61,975 nucleotides of DNA from Photobacterium iliopiscarium (GTDB taxonomy: Bacteria > Pseudomonadota > Gammaproteobacteria > Enterobacterales > Vibrionaceae). Both the position numbers and the translations under genes were made by a program. The DNA is taken from contig NZ_PYOO01000018.1 of the NCBI RefSeq assembly GCF_003026395.1, forward strand, positions 1-61,975, written 5' to 3'. Positions 36,429 to 47,399 of the stretch are shown in pieces; position 1 is the first letter of the stretch, and every line of letters starts with the position of its first letter. The notes under the pieces are model-generated. The model did not search any database, was not told the DNA's origin, and saw only the letters and a list, made by a program, of their open reading frames with translations.

Positions 36429-38081
36429 ATGACGACTTGGTTAGAAACAGAGGTTGTGATCATCGGTGGTGGCGCAACAGGAACAGGAATAATGCGTGAC
36501 TGCGCCCTGCGCGGTATCAAATGTATCTTAATTGAGAAGGACGATTTAGCCTCTGGTACAACCGGCCGTAATCATGGCTTACTTCATTCAGGTGCTCGCT
36601 ATGCGGTTACTGATCCAGAATCAGCTAAAGAGTGCATCATTGAAAACCGTATTCTTAAAAATATTGCCCGCCATTGTGTAGAAGATACGCAGGGATTATT
36701 TATTTCCCTCCCCGATGACGATCTGCAATTTCAACAACAATTTATCAGTGCCTGTCAAAGTGCCGATATTGACGTTGAACAATTAACCCCACAACAGGCA
36801 TTACGATTAGAGCCTAACTGTAATCCACAGCTTATTGGTGCGGTAAAGGTCCCCGACGGTACAATTGACCCTTTTCGCCTTGCTTCTTCCAATGCGCTTG
36901 ATGCGATTGAACACGGTGCACAACTTTTTAATCACACTTTTGTCACCGCGCTTATTCAACACAATGGCGTCGTTAAAGGGGTTAAATGTTTAAATTTAAA
37001 AACCAATACCCACTTTGAAATTAGAGCTCAACAAGTTATCAATGCCGCCGGGATCTGGGGACAACAAATCTGTGAATATGGCGATCTTAATATCACGATG
37101 TTCCCAGCTAAAGGATCATTATTGATCTTAGATTATCGAATTAATAACTTAGTGATCAACCGTTGTCGTAAACCTTCTGATGCCGATATTTTAGTCCCTG
37201 GTGATACCATCTCATTAATTGGTACAACATCTGAACGTATTGATTATAAAGATATTGATGATTTACATGTCACTAGCAGAGAAATTGATATTCTCTTAAA
37301 AGAAGGCGCCAAACTAGCGCCGATTATGGCTAATACTCGGGTATTACGGGCTTATGCGGGCGTGCGACCATTAGTTGCTGTTGATGGTGATACTAGTGGG
37401 CGTAATATTAGCCGCGGGATCGTACTATTAGATCATGCTGAACGCGATAGTATGGACGGTTTTATTACTATCACGGGTGGTAAGTTAATGACTTACCGCA
37501 TGATGGCTGAATGGACAACCGATCTTATCGCTAAAAAACTGGGTAACACCACCCCTTGCACCACTCATCAACAACCATTACCCGGTTCTGAACAACCCAA
37601 AGCCATTAGGCATACCGCTAGTTTAGCTAAACCTGTCTATCAATCTGCCTATTACCGTCATGGAGAACGTGCTGAGCAATTTTTAACTGACAGCAAAAAA
37701 AGCCAAGCCATTATTTGTGAATGTGAAATGGTGACCTGTGGTGAAGTTGAATATGCCATCAAGCAACTGGATGTGCATAATTTAGTCGATTTACGCCGCC
37801 GTACCCGTGTCGGGATGGGACCTTGCCAAGGTGAATTATGTTCTTATCGTGCTGCTGGTTTATTTGCTGAATATGGTAATACTGATGGCAACCACGCCAG
37901 CCATATTCTAAGTGATTTTCTTGAAGAACGCTGGAAAGGTATTAAACCTGTTTTTTGGGGTGATGCGCTGCGCGAAGGTGAGTTCTCTTATTGGATCTAT
38001 GAGGGTTTATTTGGTGTGAGTGATATTCCACCAGCATCTACATCTACCAACACTATCAATCCAATCTGCGAGGAAAAATAA
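36429..38081 (+). CDS. glpA: Anaerobic glycerol-3-phosphate dehydrogenase subunit A
   Basis: The 550-aa flavoprotein oxidises glycerol 3-phosphate to dihydroxyacetone phosphate under anaerobic conditions. The FAD-binding motif [15 protein letters not shown] is at residues 9-23, followed by the DAO fold ([15 protein letters not shown] near 45-59). A C-terminal BFD-like [2Fe-2S] domain has [10 protein letters not shown] near 428-437 and [12 protein letters not shown] near 459-470. GlpB and GlpC follow with one-base overlaps, so the three subunits are coupled. CRP-like and GlpR-like sites lie upstream. Menaquinone is the expected electron acceptor. Confidence 0.96.
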   Translation: MTTWLETEVVIIGGGATGTGIMRDCALRGIKCILIEKDDLASGTTGRNHGLLHSGARYAVTDPESAKECIIENRILKNIARHCVEDTQGLFISLPDDDLQFQQQFISACQSADIDVEQLTPQQALRLEPNCNPQLIGAVKVPDGTIDPFRLASSNALDAIEHGAQLFNHTFVTALIQHNGVVKGVKCLNLKTNTHFEIRAQQVINAAGIWGQQICEYGDLNITMFPAKGSLLILDYRINNLVINRCRKPSDADILVPGDTISLIGTTSERIDYKDIDDLHVTSREIDILLKEGAKLAPIMANTRVLRAYAGVRPLVAVDGDTSGRNISRGIVLLDHAERDSMDGFITITGGKLMTYRMMAEWTTDLIAKKLGNTTPCTTHQQPLPGSEQPKAIRHTASLAKPVYQSAYYRHGERAEQFLTDSKKSQAIICECEMVTCGEVEYAIKQLDVHNLVDLRRRTRVGMGPCQGELCSYRAAGLFAEYGNTDGNHASHILSDFLEERWKGIKPVFWGDALREGEFSYWIYEGLFGVSDIPPASTSTNTINPICEEK

Positions 38082-39424
38082 TGAAATTTGATAATATAAT
38101 TATTGGTGGTGGTGTTGCTGGCTTAACCTGCGCTATTCGTTGTGCTCAAGCTGGACTCAAAACTGCTGTTATTGCCGCAGGTCAAAGTGCGCTGCATTTT
38201 TCTTCAGGCTCAATTGATGTATTAAGTCGTTTACCTAATGGCACAACAACACATTACCCTTTTGATGAATTTGATACTTTATCCCATCAATCCCCGCTAC
38301 ATCCTTACAGTAAATTAGGGGGTGATATTACTCGCCAAGCCATTGATTGGTATCAGCAAACAATGGCGAATATTGGCATTGAACTGCACCATCAAACGGA
38401 TAATTGTAACCATTTGCGTATTACCCCAATGGGAACCTTTAAGGCTACATGGTTATCACAAGCAACAGTGCACCCTTTTCCTATGTTTGAGCCCGCTAAG
38501 TCATTGCGTAAATTAGCATTAGTTACAATTGATGGTTTCCGTGATTTTCAACCCCAATTGGCGGCTGATAATTTACGTCTACTGCCCCACTTTGCTAACG
38601 TGGACATTACCACTGCCGCCATTGCATTGCCTGAAGCAGAATTAATGCAACGTAATCCGTGTGAGTATCGTTCAATTGATATTTCTCGTGTCTTAGCTGA
38701 CGACACTAAATTACAACGTTTTGCCTTAGCCATGAAAAATACCATTGGTGAGGCTGATTTAGTGGTTCTTCCTGCCGTGTTTGGTAATGGGACAGGTCTT
38801 AAAGTTATTAGCAAACTTGAACAATTAACTGGTTACACATTATGTGAAATTCCAACGATGCCGCCATCATTACTGGGTATACGTTTGGAAGATGCAATGA
38901 AAGGTTATTATAAATCATTAGGTGGATTGATCCTTGCCGGTGATGAAGTCACTCATGGCGAATTTGAAAATAACCAACTCCAGCGTATTTTTACGCGTCA
39001 TCACGGTGATATGCCGTTAGTCGCTAATCATTATTTATTAGCCAGTGGTAGCTTCTTTAGCCGTGGTTTACACGCTGAACGTCATCATATTGAGGAAGCT
39101 ATTTTTGGGTTAGACATTGCGCCATTAGCATCAACTAACCACCAGCACTGGTATCAACCGCAATTTTTCAGTGACCAACCGCATCAATTTCTAGGAATGG
39201 GTGTTGAAACGAATCAACAATTACAACCAAGCCTTAATGGCAATGTAATTACTAACCTTTACTGTGCAGGCGCTATTTTAGCCCATTACAACCCTGTTTT
39301 TGAAGGTAGTGGCAGTGGTGTTGCTATCAGCACGGGTTTTCATGCTGCGCAATCAATGATCGCCTTACACGACAAACACACATCCACAGCAATTTTTCCA
39401 TCATTAGCAGAGGGCAATATCTAA
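38081..39424 (+). CDS. glpB: Anaerobic glycerol-3-phosphate dehydrogenase subunit B
   Basis: The 447-aa flavoprotein subunit starts at the A of the glpA stop (TAATG) with AGGA inside the end of glpA. The N-terminal FMN/FAD-binding motif [16 protein letters not shown] is at residues 5-20, and the family block [14 protein letters not shown] near 42-55 follows. The C-terminal [20 protein letters not shown] near 392-411 is typical of GlpB. It forms the soluble catalytic dimer with GlpA. Confidence 0.95.
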   Translation: MKFDNIIIGGGVAGLTCAIRCAQAGLKTAVIAAGQSALHFSSGSIDVLSRLPNGTTTHYPFDEFDTLSHQSPLHPYSKLGGDITRQAIDWYQQTMANIGIELHHQTDNCNHLRITPMGTFKATWLSQATVHPFPMFEPAKSLRKLALVTIDGFRDFQPQLAADNLRLLPHFANVDITTAAIALPEAELMQRNPCEYRSIDISRVLADDTKLQRFALAMKNTIGEADLVVLPAVFGNGTGLKVISKLEQLTGYTLCEIPTMPPSLLGIRLEDAMKGYYKSLGGLILAGDEVTHGEFENNQLQRIFTRHHGDMPLVANHYLLASGSFFSRGLHAERHHIEEAIFGLDIAPLASTNHQHWYQPQFFSDQPHQFLGMGVETNQQLQPSLNGNVITNLYCAGAILAHYNPVFEGSGSGVAISTGFHAAQSMIALHDKHTSTAIFPSLAEGNI

Positions 39425-40632
39425 TGCTCAAGCAAGATACCAGTTTTGACCAATGCATTAAATGCACCGTATGTACCGTTTATTGCCCTGTTGCTAAAGC
39501 AAATCCTAATTACCCCGGCCCTAAACAATGTGGTCCAGATGGTGAACGATTACGAATTAAAAGTGCTGAATTTTATGATGATATGCTTAAGTTGTGCACC
39601 AACTGTAAACGCTGTGAAACCGCTTGCCCTTCTGGTGTAAAAATCGGTGACATGATTGCAGTTGCACGCAGTAAACATGCGAAACACGCACTTCATATTA
39701 AAACAATCCGTGATTTTGTATTAAGTCATACCGATTTAATGGGTACTGTCGCGACACCGTTCGCCCCTATCATTAATGCAATTACAGGCCTAAAGCCCGT
39801 TAAAAAAATCATGCACAAAACCATTGGTGTTCATGATCATAAAACATTACCTAAATATTCTCATGGCACATTCCGCCAATGGTATAAAAAGCACTGTGCG
39901 GATCAAACTCACTATCCACAACAAGTACATTACTTTCACGGTTGTTATGTAAATTATAATAATCCACTGTTAGGTCAAGATTTTGTAAAAGTCATGAATG
40001 CCATGAATATTGGGGTGCAATTATTGGATAAAGAAAAATGCTGCGGCGTACCATTAATTGCAAATGGCTTCTTTGATAAAGCCAAGAAAAATGCATTACT
40101 TAACACTCAAAGTTTTGAAGCGGTTATTGAAAAATATAATTCAACCATTGTTTCAACCTCTTCAACCTGTGCTTTTACTTTACGTGAAGAATATCCGCAT
40201 GTATTAAAGATTGATAACGCAAAAGTTGCCGATCGGATTGAATATGTTACCCGTTTTTTACTCAAAGCATTTATGAACGGCAAGACTCCTAAACTAAAAC
40301 CCGTTAATAAAAAAGTGGTTTACCACACACCCTGTCATCTTGAGCGTACTGGCGGTAGTTTATACACTATTGAATTACTTAAAATGATCCCTGGGCTAGA
40401 GCTTGAAGTATTAGACAGTCAATGCTGTGGTTTAGCGGGTACTTATGGTTTTAAAACTGAAAATTATGATACATCTATGAAAATTGGTGAGGATTTATTT
40501 CAAAAAATACGCAGTGCTAACGCTGACTATGCCATTACTGATTGTGAAACCTGCAAATGGCAAATTGAAGAAAACACTGATTTAACAACAATTCACCCGA
40601 TCAGTTTGCTCGCAATGGCACTCGCTGATTAA
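39424..40632 (+). CDS. glpC: Anaerobic glycerol-3-phosphate dehydrogenase subunit C, iron-sulfur membrane anchor
   Basis: The 402-aa subunit overlaps glpB by one base. Two [4Fe-4S] motifs are at the N-terminus: CIKCTVCTVYCP near residues 11-22 and CTNCKRCETACP near 58-69. Two CCG domains follow (CCGVPLIANG near 207-216 and CCGLAGTYGF near 338-347). It passes electrons from GlpAB to menaquinone at the inner membrane. A 12-bp terminator follows. Confidence 0.96.
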   Translation: MLKQDTSFDQCIKCTVCTVYCPVAKANPNYPGPKQCGPDGERLRIKSAEFYDDMLKLCTNCKRCETACPSGVKIGDMIAVARSKHAKHALHIKTIRDFVLSHTDLMGTVATPFAPIINAITGLKPVKKIMHKTIGVHDHKTLPKYSHGTFRQWYKKHCADQTHYPQQVHYFHGCYVNYNNPLLGQDFVKVMNAMNIGVQLLDKEKCCGVPLIANGFFDKAKKNALLNTQSFEAVIEKYNSTIVSTSSTCAFTLREEYPHVLKIDNAKVADRIEYVTRFLLKAFMNGKTPKLKPVNKKVVYHTPCHLERTGGSLYTIELLKMIPGLELEVLDSQCCGLAGTYGFKTENYDTSMKIGEDLFQKIRSANADYAITDCETCKWQIEENTDLTTIHPISLLAMALAD

Positions 40633-40675
40633 ACATCACTTTACCAATCTTCTATTTTTGATAATACTCATCATA

Positions 40676-40715
40676 TACGCAGTATTTTTCCCCGATTAAA
40701 TACTGCGTACTTTTA
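40676..40715 (+). terminator. Terminator of glpABC
   Basis: A perfect 12-bp stem (40676-40687 with 40698-40709) has a 10-base loop and is followed by CTTTTAA. Confidence 0.7.
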
Positions 40716-40770
40716 ACTCGTTCAATAGCTAATACGAGATTAGTTCATCAAATATTTAGGAAGCCATATT

Positions 40771-41187
40771 ATGTTATACATAAAACCGTTAGGATTACTT
40801 TTTGCAGCACTCATTTTAAGCAGTTGTTCTTTCATGGCCATTGCCGCAGATAGCCATGAAACCGTCCATTTTAAAGCAAACACCAATAACGGTGAATATG
40901 TCGCAACAACAGCGGGCTATGATGTCAATAACTATGTTTTTTATGCCAAAAAAGGCCAGCATTTAAACGTTACGCTTGATACTAAAAGCACCAAATTATG
41001 GGTTGTACTCTTAGACAAAAAACTTGAGAGACTTGCCGATTTAACCCCCTTTTCAGCTGACCTAAATGATAATGGTGAATACATATTACCTTACAGCGGT
41101 AAATACAGTGTTCGTATTGGTCAATACCGTGCCTTTGCTCGTCGAGGTGAAAGCAGTCATTATAAATTAACCATCACAATTGATTGA
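40771..41187 (+). CDS. Exported beta-sandwich protein, PPC-like
   Basis: The 138-aa protein has a signal sequence with either a lipobox (LILSSC, Cys at residue 19) or a cleavage site after AIAA. The rest is predicted to be beta strands resembling a pre-peptidase C-terminal domain: FYAKKGQHLNVTLD near 57-70, KLWVVLLDKKLERL near 75-88 and GKYSVRIGQYRAFARRGE near 110-127. PPC-like domains usually stabilise secreted proteins, but this one stands alone. AGGAAG precedes the ATG. The function is unknown. Confidence 0.65.
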   Translation: MLYIKPLGLLFAALILSSCSFMAIAADSHETVHFKANTNNGEYVATTAGYDVNNYVFYAKKGQHLNVTLDTKSTKLWVVLLDKKLERLADLTPFSADLNDNGEYILPYSGKYSVRIGQYRAFARRGESSHYKLTITID

Positions 41188-41202
41188 TCGTTATAAATCA
41201 CG

Positions 41203-42405
41203 TTAATTGAGCTGTAACGGTAAAACAGACTGTTGTTTCGCTTTAATTAATAATCCACAACAAACAAACATCACCATATATAACAATGTGCCACCAATAA
41301 CAACGGTATCCCAACCACCATGTAGCCAACAATATATCAAGAAGAAACCGCCTAAACTGCTCCCAACATAATAATGAACCAAATATAGCGCAGTGGCGGT
41401 TGCCTTTGCGACTTTGGCATGTTGGCTCACCCAAGCATACGCTAATGAATGAGTGAAAAATGCACCAGAGCTTAATAATAGCAAGCTAATCAATATGGTG
41501 ACGCGTGATTCAATTAAGCCTAACCACAGACCACTTAGGCTTAAAACACCCCCTAAAATAATACCTGATAACGGACTATATCGGCTTGCCCAACGCCCAC
41601 TCAAACGTGATGTTATGGTGCCACTGAGATAACAAAGGAAGATTAATGACGCCCAACTTAAAGGCAAATTAAACGGTGCAGCAACCAATCTAAATCCTGT
41701 TACCGAATAAAGATTAACAAACAGAGCAAAATTCACACCACCAATCAGCATTGCTAGCCATAATATCGGTTGTTTAATATGCGCGATCACTTGATAAGCA
41801 TGGATACGAAGACGGCGGTGGTGATGAATAAAGTGTTGCTGTGATGGCAATAATCTAATCACGACGACCGCACCAATAAAGCTCATAACAGCCATACCCA
41901 ACACAGCCCAATGCCAGCCTAGTTGTTCGCCAATTATTCCGCCATATAATCGTCCAGCAATTCCGCCTAATGAATTAGCACTAATATAGCCCCCCACCGC
42001 TAATACTAACGCTTTCGGACTAAACTCTTCCGCCATATAAGCAACAGCAACGGCAATATAACCAGCAACTGAAATGCCCATGACCCCTCGAGCTAAAGTA
42101 AGTGCAAATAAATCATGAGCAAAAACCATTACTACGCCAACAATTGGCATCAGCAATAAACTGATCACCATAATCATGCGCCGACCCACAATTTCAGATG
42201 CAATAGCCCATGGAATAAGGCATACCGCTAACATTAATGTTGCCGCGGCTAAGACCCAATTGATTTGTGTTGCCGAGACGGAAAATTCAGTCGCCATTAA
42301 TGGCAACATCGGCTGGAACAAATACAAATTACAAAAAACGATAAAAGAGCCTAATGCCAATGCAAAACTGGTCTTCTTATAGGCCAATGTATTTGTTTCT
42401 ATCAT
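41203..42405 (-). CDS. MFS transporter, YnfM-like
   Basis: The 400-aa protein has twelve helices. The MFS motif between helices 2 and 3 is IPWAIASEIVGRRMIMV near residues 64-80, with the GRR core. LARGVMGISVAGYIAVAVAYMAEEF near 104-128 carries the motif B Arg in its first part. It is like Escherichia coli YnfM and related arabinose/drug exporters. It is divergent from a LysR gene, as ynfM is from ynfL, so that regulator probably controls it. The substrate is unknown. Confidence 0.85.
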   Translation of the reverse strand: MIETNTLAYKKTSFALALGSFIVFCNLYLFQPMLPLMATEFSVSATQINWVLAAATLMLAVCLIPWAIASEIVGRRMIMVISLLLMPIVGVVMVFAHDLFALTLARGVMGISVAGYIAVAVAYMAEEFSPKALVLAVGGYISANSLGGIAGRLYGGIIGEQLGWHWAVLGMAVMSFIGAVVVIRLLPSQQHFIHHHRRLRIHAYQVIAHIKQPILWLAMLIGGVNFALFVNLYSVTGFRLVAAPFNLPLSWASLIFLCYLSGTITSRLSGRWASRYSPLSGIILGGVLSLSGLWLGLIESRVTILISLLLLSSGAFFTHSLAYAWVSQHAKVAKATATALYLVHYYVGSSLGGFFLIYCWLHGGWDTVVIGGTLLYMVMFVCCGLLIKAKQQSVLPLQLN

Positions 42406-42563
42406 GATTTCACCATTAAAAAATCCATTTGAGTGTGCTATATCATTAAAATAACAATGCGTTATTTCTCACAACCAAACATAACGTGACAAAACGATAA
42501 CAACAGCAGCATAATAAATAAAATATATAATTAATATTACAGTGATAACCAAAAACTATAGCT

Positions 42564-43439
42564 ATGGATACTCGTTTACTGACTTATTTTACGCAACTCG
42601 CGGCGACTAAAAACTTTACTCGTGCCGCTGAACAATTGCATATCGCGCAACCCGCACTCAGTGTTGCTATCAAAAAATTAGAGCAACAATTAGATCTAAC
42701 GTTGTTTTATCGAAATGAACGCAAAGTCACACTAACCCAAGAAGGTGAAGTTTTACTGATACATGCTAAACAAATTCTACAAAAAATAGACGATGCCACC
42801 CTTGCAATGAAAGAGTTACGTGGTTTAGAAAAAGGAGAGGTACGGCTAGGTGTACCCAGCATGTTGGGATCGTATTTTTTCCCTCAAATATTAATGGGCT
42901 TTAAAAGTCATTATCCAAATTTAAAATTAACCATTGTAGAAGCAGGCACTCAATCTATTCGGCAAATGCTCATTGATAGCGAACTAGACTTAGGGGTTAT
43001 TATTAATCATAACGTTCCTTCTAGTTTACATATCGAACATCTTTTACGTTCACAAATGGTGGCTGTTGTCAGTGAACAGCATGATTTTATAACGAAAAAA
43101 AGCTTAAGTTTTGAGGACTTTTTTGGCGAAGAATTAGTGGCATTTAAATCAGGCTATTTCCATCGTGAAATGCTCGATCATGTCTGTGAACAGCATAATT
43201 TAACGCCTAAAATTTCATTTGAAACTAATCTATTGCCAATGATTTTACAAATTGTTCGTCATGATTTTGCCATTACAGCACTGCTTGAATTAGTCACCGA
43301 TCATGAACCACATCTGATCCCCATCCCTTTTTCAGATCCGATCCAACTAGACCTTGCAATGGCATGGCGTAAACAAGGCTATTTATCACTGGCCAATAAA
43401 GCTTTCATTGAATACGTAAAACAACAATGCCAACAATAG
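42564..43439 (+). CDS. LysR-family regulator, divergent to the MFS gene
   Basis: The 291-aa protein begins directly with a winged helix (FTRAAEQLHIAQPALSVAIKKL near residues 18-39, of which the recognition helix is PALSVAIK). Its effector domain (EVRLGVPSMLGSYFFPQIL) is like CynR and YnfL. It starts 159 bases from the MFS start in the opposite direction. It most likely regulates that transporter. Confidence 0.9.
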   Translation: MDTRLLTYFTQLAATKNFTRAAEQLHIAQPALSVAIKKLEQQLDLTLFYRNERKVTLTQEGEVLLIHAKQILQKIDDATLAMKELRGLEKGEVRLGVPSMLGSYFFPQILMGFKSHYPNLKLTIVEAGTQSIRQMLIDSELDLGVIINHNVPSSLHIEHLLRSQMVAVVSEQHDFITKKSLSFEDFFGEELVAFKSGYFHREMLDHVCEQHNLTPKISFETNLLPMILQIVRHDFAITALLELVTDHEPHLIPIPFSDPIQLDLAMAWRKQGYLSLANKAFIEYVKQQCQQ

Positions 43440-43689
43440 CCAATTAATGTAAAACCGCATTCTACCTTGCTAAATTTAACAGATAAAAAACAGTTATCCG
43501 TCAATTCAACCTTAAAAATAAAACCAAAAAATTAACATTACCAATAAAAATATGGATGAGATCATATATTGATTGCTTAACAGTCGTTCATAAGCTTTTT
43601 TTTCGCTACATTACTCACGTAATTTATGAAAAATATGCAAAAAAACATCATAAATACATATTTTTTTAGTTTTAAGGAGAGGAGTTTCC

Positions 43690-45057
43690 ATGACGGAATT
43701 GTTAATTGGTTTGGTGATCACCATTGCTGTTGGCTATTACATAGTAAAAGGATATAAAGCAGCAGGTGTACTTCTTGTTGCGGGTATTCTTCTATTAATT
43801 CTAGCTGGATTTTTAGGACACACGGTCTTGCCAAAAGGCATTACATCAACAGGGAATTTACTAACAGACTCACTTGAGTATGTTAAATATATGCTCCAAT
43901 ACCGCAACGGTGGTCTTGGCTTACAAATTATGTTGTTATGTGGTTTCGCAACATATATGACCCATATTGGTGCTAACAATGTTGTTGTAAAACAATTTTC
44001 AAAACCTCTTTCTTTTATTAAGTCACCTTATGTTTTATTAGTTGCGGCTTATATTGTTGCCTGTCTAATGTCATTAGCAGTAAGCTCTGCAACGGGTCTT
44101 GGGGTGCTATTAATGGCAACCTTATTCCCAATGATGACCGCAATGGGTATTTCTCGTCCAGCAGCCGCTGCTGTATGTGCCTCACCTGCCGCAATCATTC
44201 TTTCACCAACCTCTGGTGATGTAATTGTGGCCGCAGAAAAATCAGGCTTACCTTTACATGTTTTCGCAGTAGAAACTGTATTACCCGTTTCTATCTGTGC
44301 CATTATCGTGATGTCAGTCGCTGCATTTTTCTGGAACAAATACCTTGATAAGAAAAATAATACGCCAATGGAAAAGCTAGATATTTCTGAAATAGAAGTC
44401 AAAGCACCTGCTTATTATGCGATTTTACCTTTCTTACCTATTTTTGGTGTTTTCCTATTTAACGGTGAAACCATTCCAGGTCTAACTCTTGATATTTATA
44501 CTATTGTAGTACTTTCTATTGTCATTGGTGCCGTAGTTGATTTCTTTACTAATCGTTTCAATGGTAAAGAAACCCTTGAAAATCTTGAAGCTTGTTACGC
44601 TGGTATGGGCGATGCTTTTAAAGGCGTTGTGATGTTATTGGTCGCAGCAGGTGTATTTGCGCAAGGCTTAATGTCAATTGGGGCAATTGATAACCTACTC
44701 GCTCTTGCTGACAAAGCAGGTGCTGGCGGCGTGGCACTCATGCTCTTACTAACAGCGTTAACTGTTGCTGCTGCAATTGCAACAGGTTCAGGTAATGCAC
44801 CTTTCTATGCTTTTGTTGAGTTAGCACCACAGTTGGCGGTTAAGCTTGGTTTAAGCCCTGCATTCTTGATTATTCCAATGCTACAGGCATCAAACCTAGG
44901 TCGTACTATTTCACCGGTATCAGGTGTTATTGTTGCAACATCGGGTATGGCACAAATCAGTCCATTTGAAGTCGTTAAACGTACTGTGGTTCCGGTGCTT
45001 TGTGGTTTAGTTACCGTCATTATCGGTACGATGGTATTAGTACCTATGTACGCTTAA
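43690..45057 (+). CDS. dcuC: Anaerobic C4-dicarboxylate transporter DcuC
   Basis: The 455-aa protein has about twelve helices and the family segments LAVSSATGLGVLLMATLFP near residues 123-141, ASPAAIILSPTSGDVIVAAEKSG starting near 158, and IATGSGNAPFYAFVELAP near 360-377. It exchanges fumarate or exports succinate during anaerobic growth. AAGGAGAGGAG gives a very strong ribosome site. Upstream, TTGATTGC at 43569 could be an FNR half-site but the second half is missing. A terminator follows. Confidence 0.92.
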   Translation: MTELLIGLVITIAVGYYIVKGYKAAGVLLVAGILLLILAGFLGHTVLPKGITSTGNLLTDSLEYVKYMLQYRNGGLGLQIMLLCGFATYMTHIGANNVVVKQFSKPLSFIKSPYVLLVAAYIVACLMSLAVSSATGLGVLLMATLFPMMTAMGISRPAAAAVCASPAAIILSPTSGDVIVAAEKSGLPLHVFAVETVLPVSICAIIVMSVAAFFWNKYLDKKNNTPMEKLDISEIEVKAPAYYAILPFLPIFGVFLFNGETIPGLTLDIYTIVVLSIVIGAVVDFFTNRFNGKETLENLEACYAGMGDAFKGVVMLLVAAGVFAQGLMSIGAIDNLLALADKAGAGGVALMLLLTALTVAAAIATGSGNAPFYAFVELAPQLAVKLGLSPAFLIIPMLQASNLGRTISPVSGVIVATSGMAQISPFEVVKRTVVPVLCGLVTVIIGTMVLVPMYA

Positions 45058-45085
45058 TTATTATCACACCATAATTTAACGAGTT

Positions 45086-45122
45086 AAGCCCACTGATAAT
45101 ATATTCTCAGTGGGCTTTTTTA
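45086..45122 (+). terminator. Terminator of dcuC
   Basis: A perfect 11-bp stem (AAGCCCACTGA with TCAGTGGGCTT) is followed by T6. Confidence 0.9.
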
Positions 45123-45218
45123 TGGCATCACTCACGATCTACGCTAACGATCACAACGACTAAAACACCTTATTATATGACTTATCGTTTATTACACGCC
45201 TTAGCTGATAAAGGCTGT

Positions 45219-47399
45219 TTATAATCCAAATGGCGTAAACTTTAATTGATATAAAGACTGTTTCATCACTTGTTCAGTAACATTCTCAAGAGACCCCATT
45301 AAGAGTAAAAGAGATGTGATTAATTGGTAAATTTTATCCATTTCATCTGGAGTAAGTTGACCATAAAATGATGGTAATTTATCTTTGTAGTCTGTTAACT
45401 TATTCTGTAATACGACTAACTTAGAAGCATGTGTTGTAGCAACATTTTCACAGATCATCGTAACCCCAGTGATCGCAATAAGCTCCTGAACACACCCAAT
45501 AATAAACGTATTAATGCTTTGATTGTATTGCGTTGCTTGCCATTGTTCATAGTTATCGGTAAATGAACGGTAATAAAAACAAGATCGATAACCTAAGTTA
45601 AGTAATGTTGTTACTTGCGTTTGATCGATCTGCTCATAGTTCGCCCAGCTAATTTTTGTACTCGCCATTTCTGCAAGTGATACCGCTTGTACTGGTGTTG
45701 AAAAACTCAATGAAAGGAATTTATTCGCATTTTCATTAACCAGTTTTTTTAATCCGAAATGTAATCGAATTCGAAATTGACTAAGCTGACGTAAAAACAC
45801 ATATTCAGGCTGACTTGAATAAATGCCATTATAAACCCAGAAAATAACCAACAAACTGATAGATAGCAGCGTAATCGTTAACAGTGACGTACCTACGCTA
45901 TAGGTCGGTGTTAATTGAATCGCACTGGTTGTCATTAACATCAAATTCTGACAACCCAATAAGCGATGAAATACCTGTTGCGGTTGATTAAAATAAAACC
46001 ACAGTACAAAGACATTAATAAAATAAAATAACCCTAATTGCCAAAGTTGACTTAAGTGAGGCAAAATAAAAATATATTGGAATAATGCTAATACAGACCA
46101 AACGATCATATGCATTAATATATAACGCGGGCTTACAAAGGGTAACGATAAAGCAACACTACCAAAGACAAGGCTTAACAGCACGATCATTACTCCCCCT
46201 TGCATGGGAATAAAAAGCCACAAGCCAACGCTGATCCAAAAAATCACTAAGATCTTAAAAACATTAATAAGTCGTTCGGAATCTAAAGATATATTAAACA
46301 AAGCAGATGATGATTTCTTTTTTAGCGTTATATCTGATGGACTTTCACTCAAAATCGCTTGAGTCAAATGTTGGTATATCGACGCTTGCAACGTATCCAT
46401 CTTGGCTAAGTTTTGTGCCAACATCATTAAAGCACCATGATGTAATTCTTTACAATTAAGTAATGAATCCAATGAAAATGGAGCCACAAATAAAGTGTTA
46501 TCAACCATATGCTGACGAATGCAGTGATTCGTCGCCTGTGGATTTTCAACGACATAACTCAATAAGGTGATTGAATTTATATATCTATTTTTGAGCGCTG
46601 TTAATACCGCGATTAACGCTTGTTTTTGTTCCGTCGTAAACTTTTCGTCAATAAGATTAATGGCTTCAGACAAATGTCCACCCAGTAGAACCCATTGGTT
46701 TTGCTCATTTCTTATTGTCTCCCAAATGGGAAACTCACTGTTGATTTGATAACTATCTGTTTTCGCTGCTTGCAGTAAATCATCGATACGGGCTAAATAT
46801 TTTAAACTATCGCTCCATGAAACATTACGGCTTAACATTTCATTCGATTGAATATCAATAATCGCTTGTTCTATCTTTTCTTGCTTAGTTTTAGCGTTAC
46901 TTAGTAACGTATTAAGTAACACAATACGACTAGATACAGGGCTAAAAACACTAAAAACAAAGCTAAAACAAATAACGCCAAGAATGGTTTCTTGTAATCT
47001 AAGTGCAGCAATAGCAAAGGTTTGTTCTGCTGATAAATTCCCCATCACAATAATGACGCATGACACCATCAACCCGATAGTCCACGCATAACCATTTTTA
47101 GGATTTGTCTGTTGATAGATGCACACAGCAATAATCAAAGAATAAACCAACAGAAAAGCTAAAGGTTGTTGACCAAATAAATCAATTAAAACGAAAGCAA
47201 TAATAACACCAGCAAACGTACCAATGATTCGATGACGACCTTTTTTTAAAGAATGACCATTAGTTTCTGTTGCAGCCATTACAATCACAGCAAAAGCAGC
47301 CCAATAAGGCTTATTCCACCCCAAAGCTAAAGCAATGACGATGGATAGCGTTAAAGCTGTAGCAACTTTTAATGGCATTACCCAGCGTCTTGTACTCAT
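45219..47399 (-). CDS. aaeB: FUSC-family efflux pump subunit AaeB
   Basis: The 726-aa inner-membrane protein is of the fusaric-acid-resistance type: two sets of helices (about 10-160 and 375-520) each followed by a soluble domain, with the segment YWAAFAVIVMAATETNGHSLKKG... beginning near residue 32. It pairs with the membrane fusion protein AaeA to export aromatic carboxylates such as p-hydroxybenzoate. Its ATG overlaps the aaeA stop by four bases (ATGA). It is the last gene of aaeXAB. Confidence 0.9.
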   Translation of the reverse strand: MSTRRWVMPLKVATALTLSIVIALALGWNKPYWAAFAVIVMAATETNGHSLKKGRHRIIGTFAGVIIAFVLIDLFGQQPLAFLLVYSLIIAVCIYQQTNPKNGYAWTIGLMVSCVIIVMGNLSAEQTFAIAALRLQETILGVICFSFVFSVFSPVSSRIVLLNTLLSNAKTKQEKIEQAIIDIQSNEMLSRNVSWSDSLKYLARIDDLLQAAKTDSYQINSEFPIWETIRNEQNQWVLLGGHLSEAINLIDEKFTTEQKQALIAVLTALKNRYINSITLLSYVVENPQATNHCIRQHMVDNTLFVAPFSLDSLLNCKELHHGALMMLAQNLAKMDTLQASIYQHLTQAILSESPSDITLKKKSSSALFNISLDSERLINVFKILVIFWISVGLWLFIPMQGGVMIVLLSLVFGSVALSLPFVSPRYILMHMIVWSVLALFQYIFILPHLSQLWQLGLFYFINVFVLWFYFNQPQQVFHRLLGCQNLMLMTTSAIQLTPTYSVGTSLLTITLLSISLLVIFWVYNGIYSSQPEYVFLRQLSQFRIRLHFGLKKLVNENANKFLSLSFSTPVQAVSLAEMASTKISWANYEQIDQTQVTTLLNLGYRSCFYYRSFTDNYEQWQATQYNQSINTFIIGCVQELIAITGVTMICENVATTHASKLVVLQNKLTDYKDKLPSFYGQLTPDEMDKIYQLITSLLLLMGSLENVTEQVMKQSLYQLKFTPFGL

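Noticed and set aside
43569..43583. FNR box upstream of dcuC
   Set aside because: Only the TTGAT half is convincing; ATCAA is absent at the required spacing.
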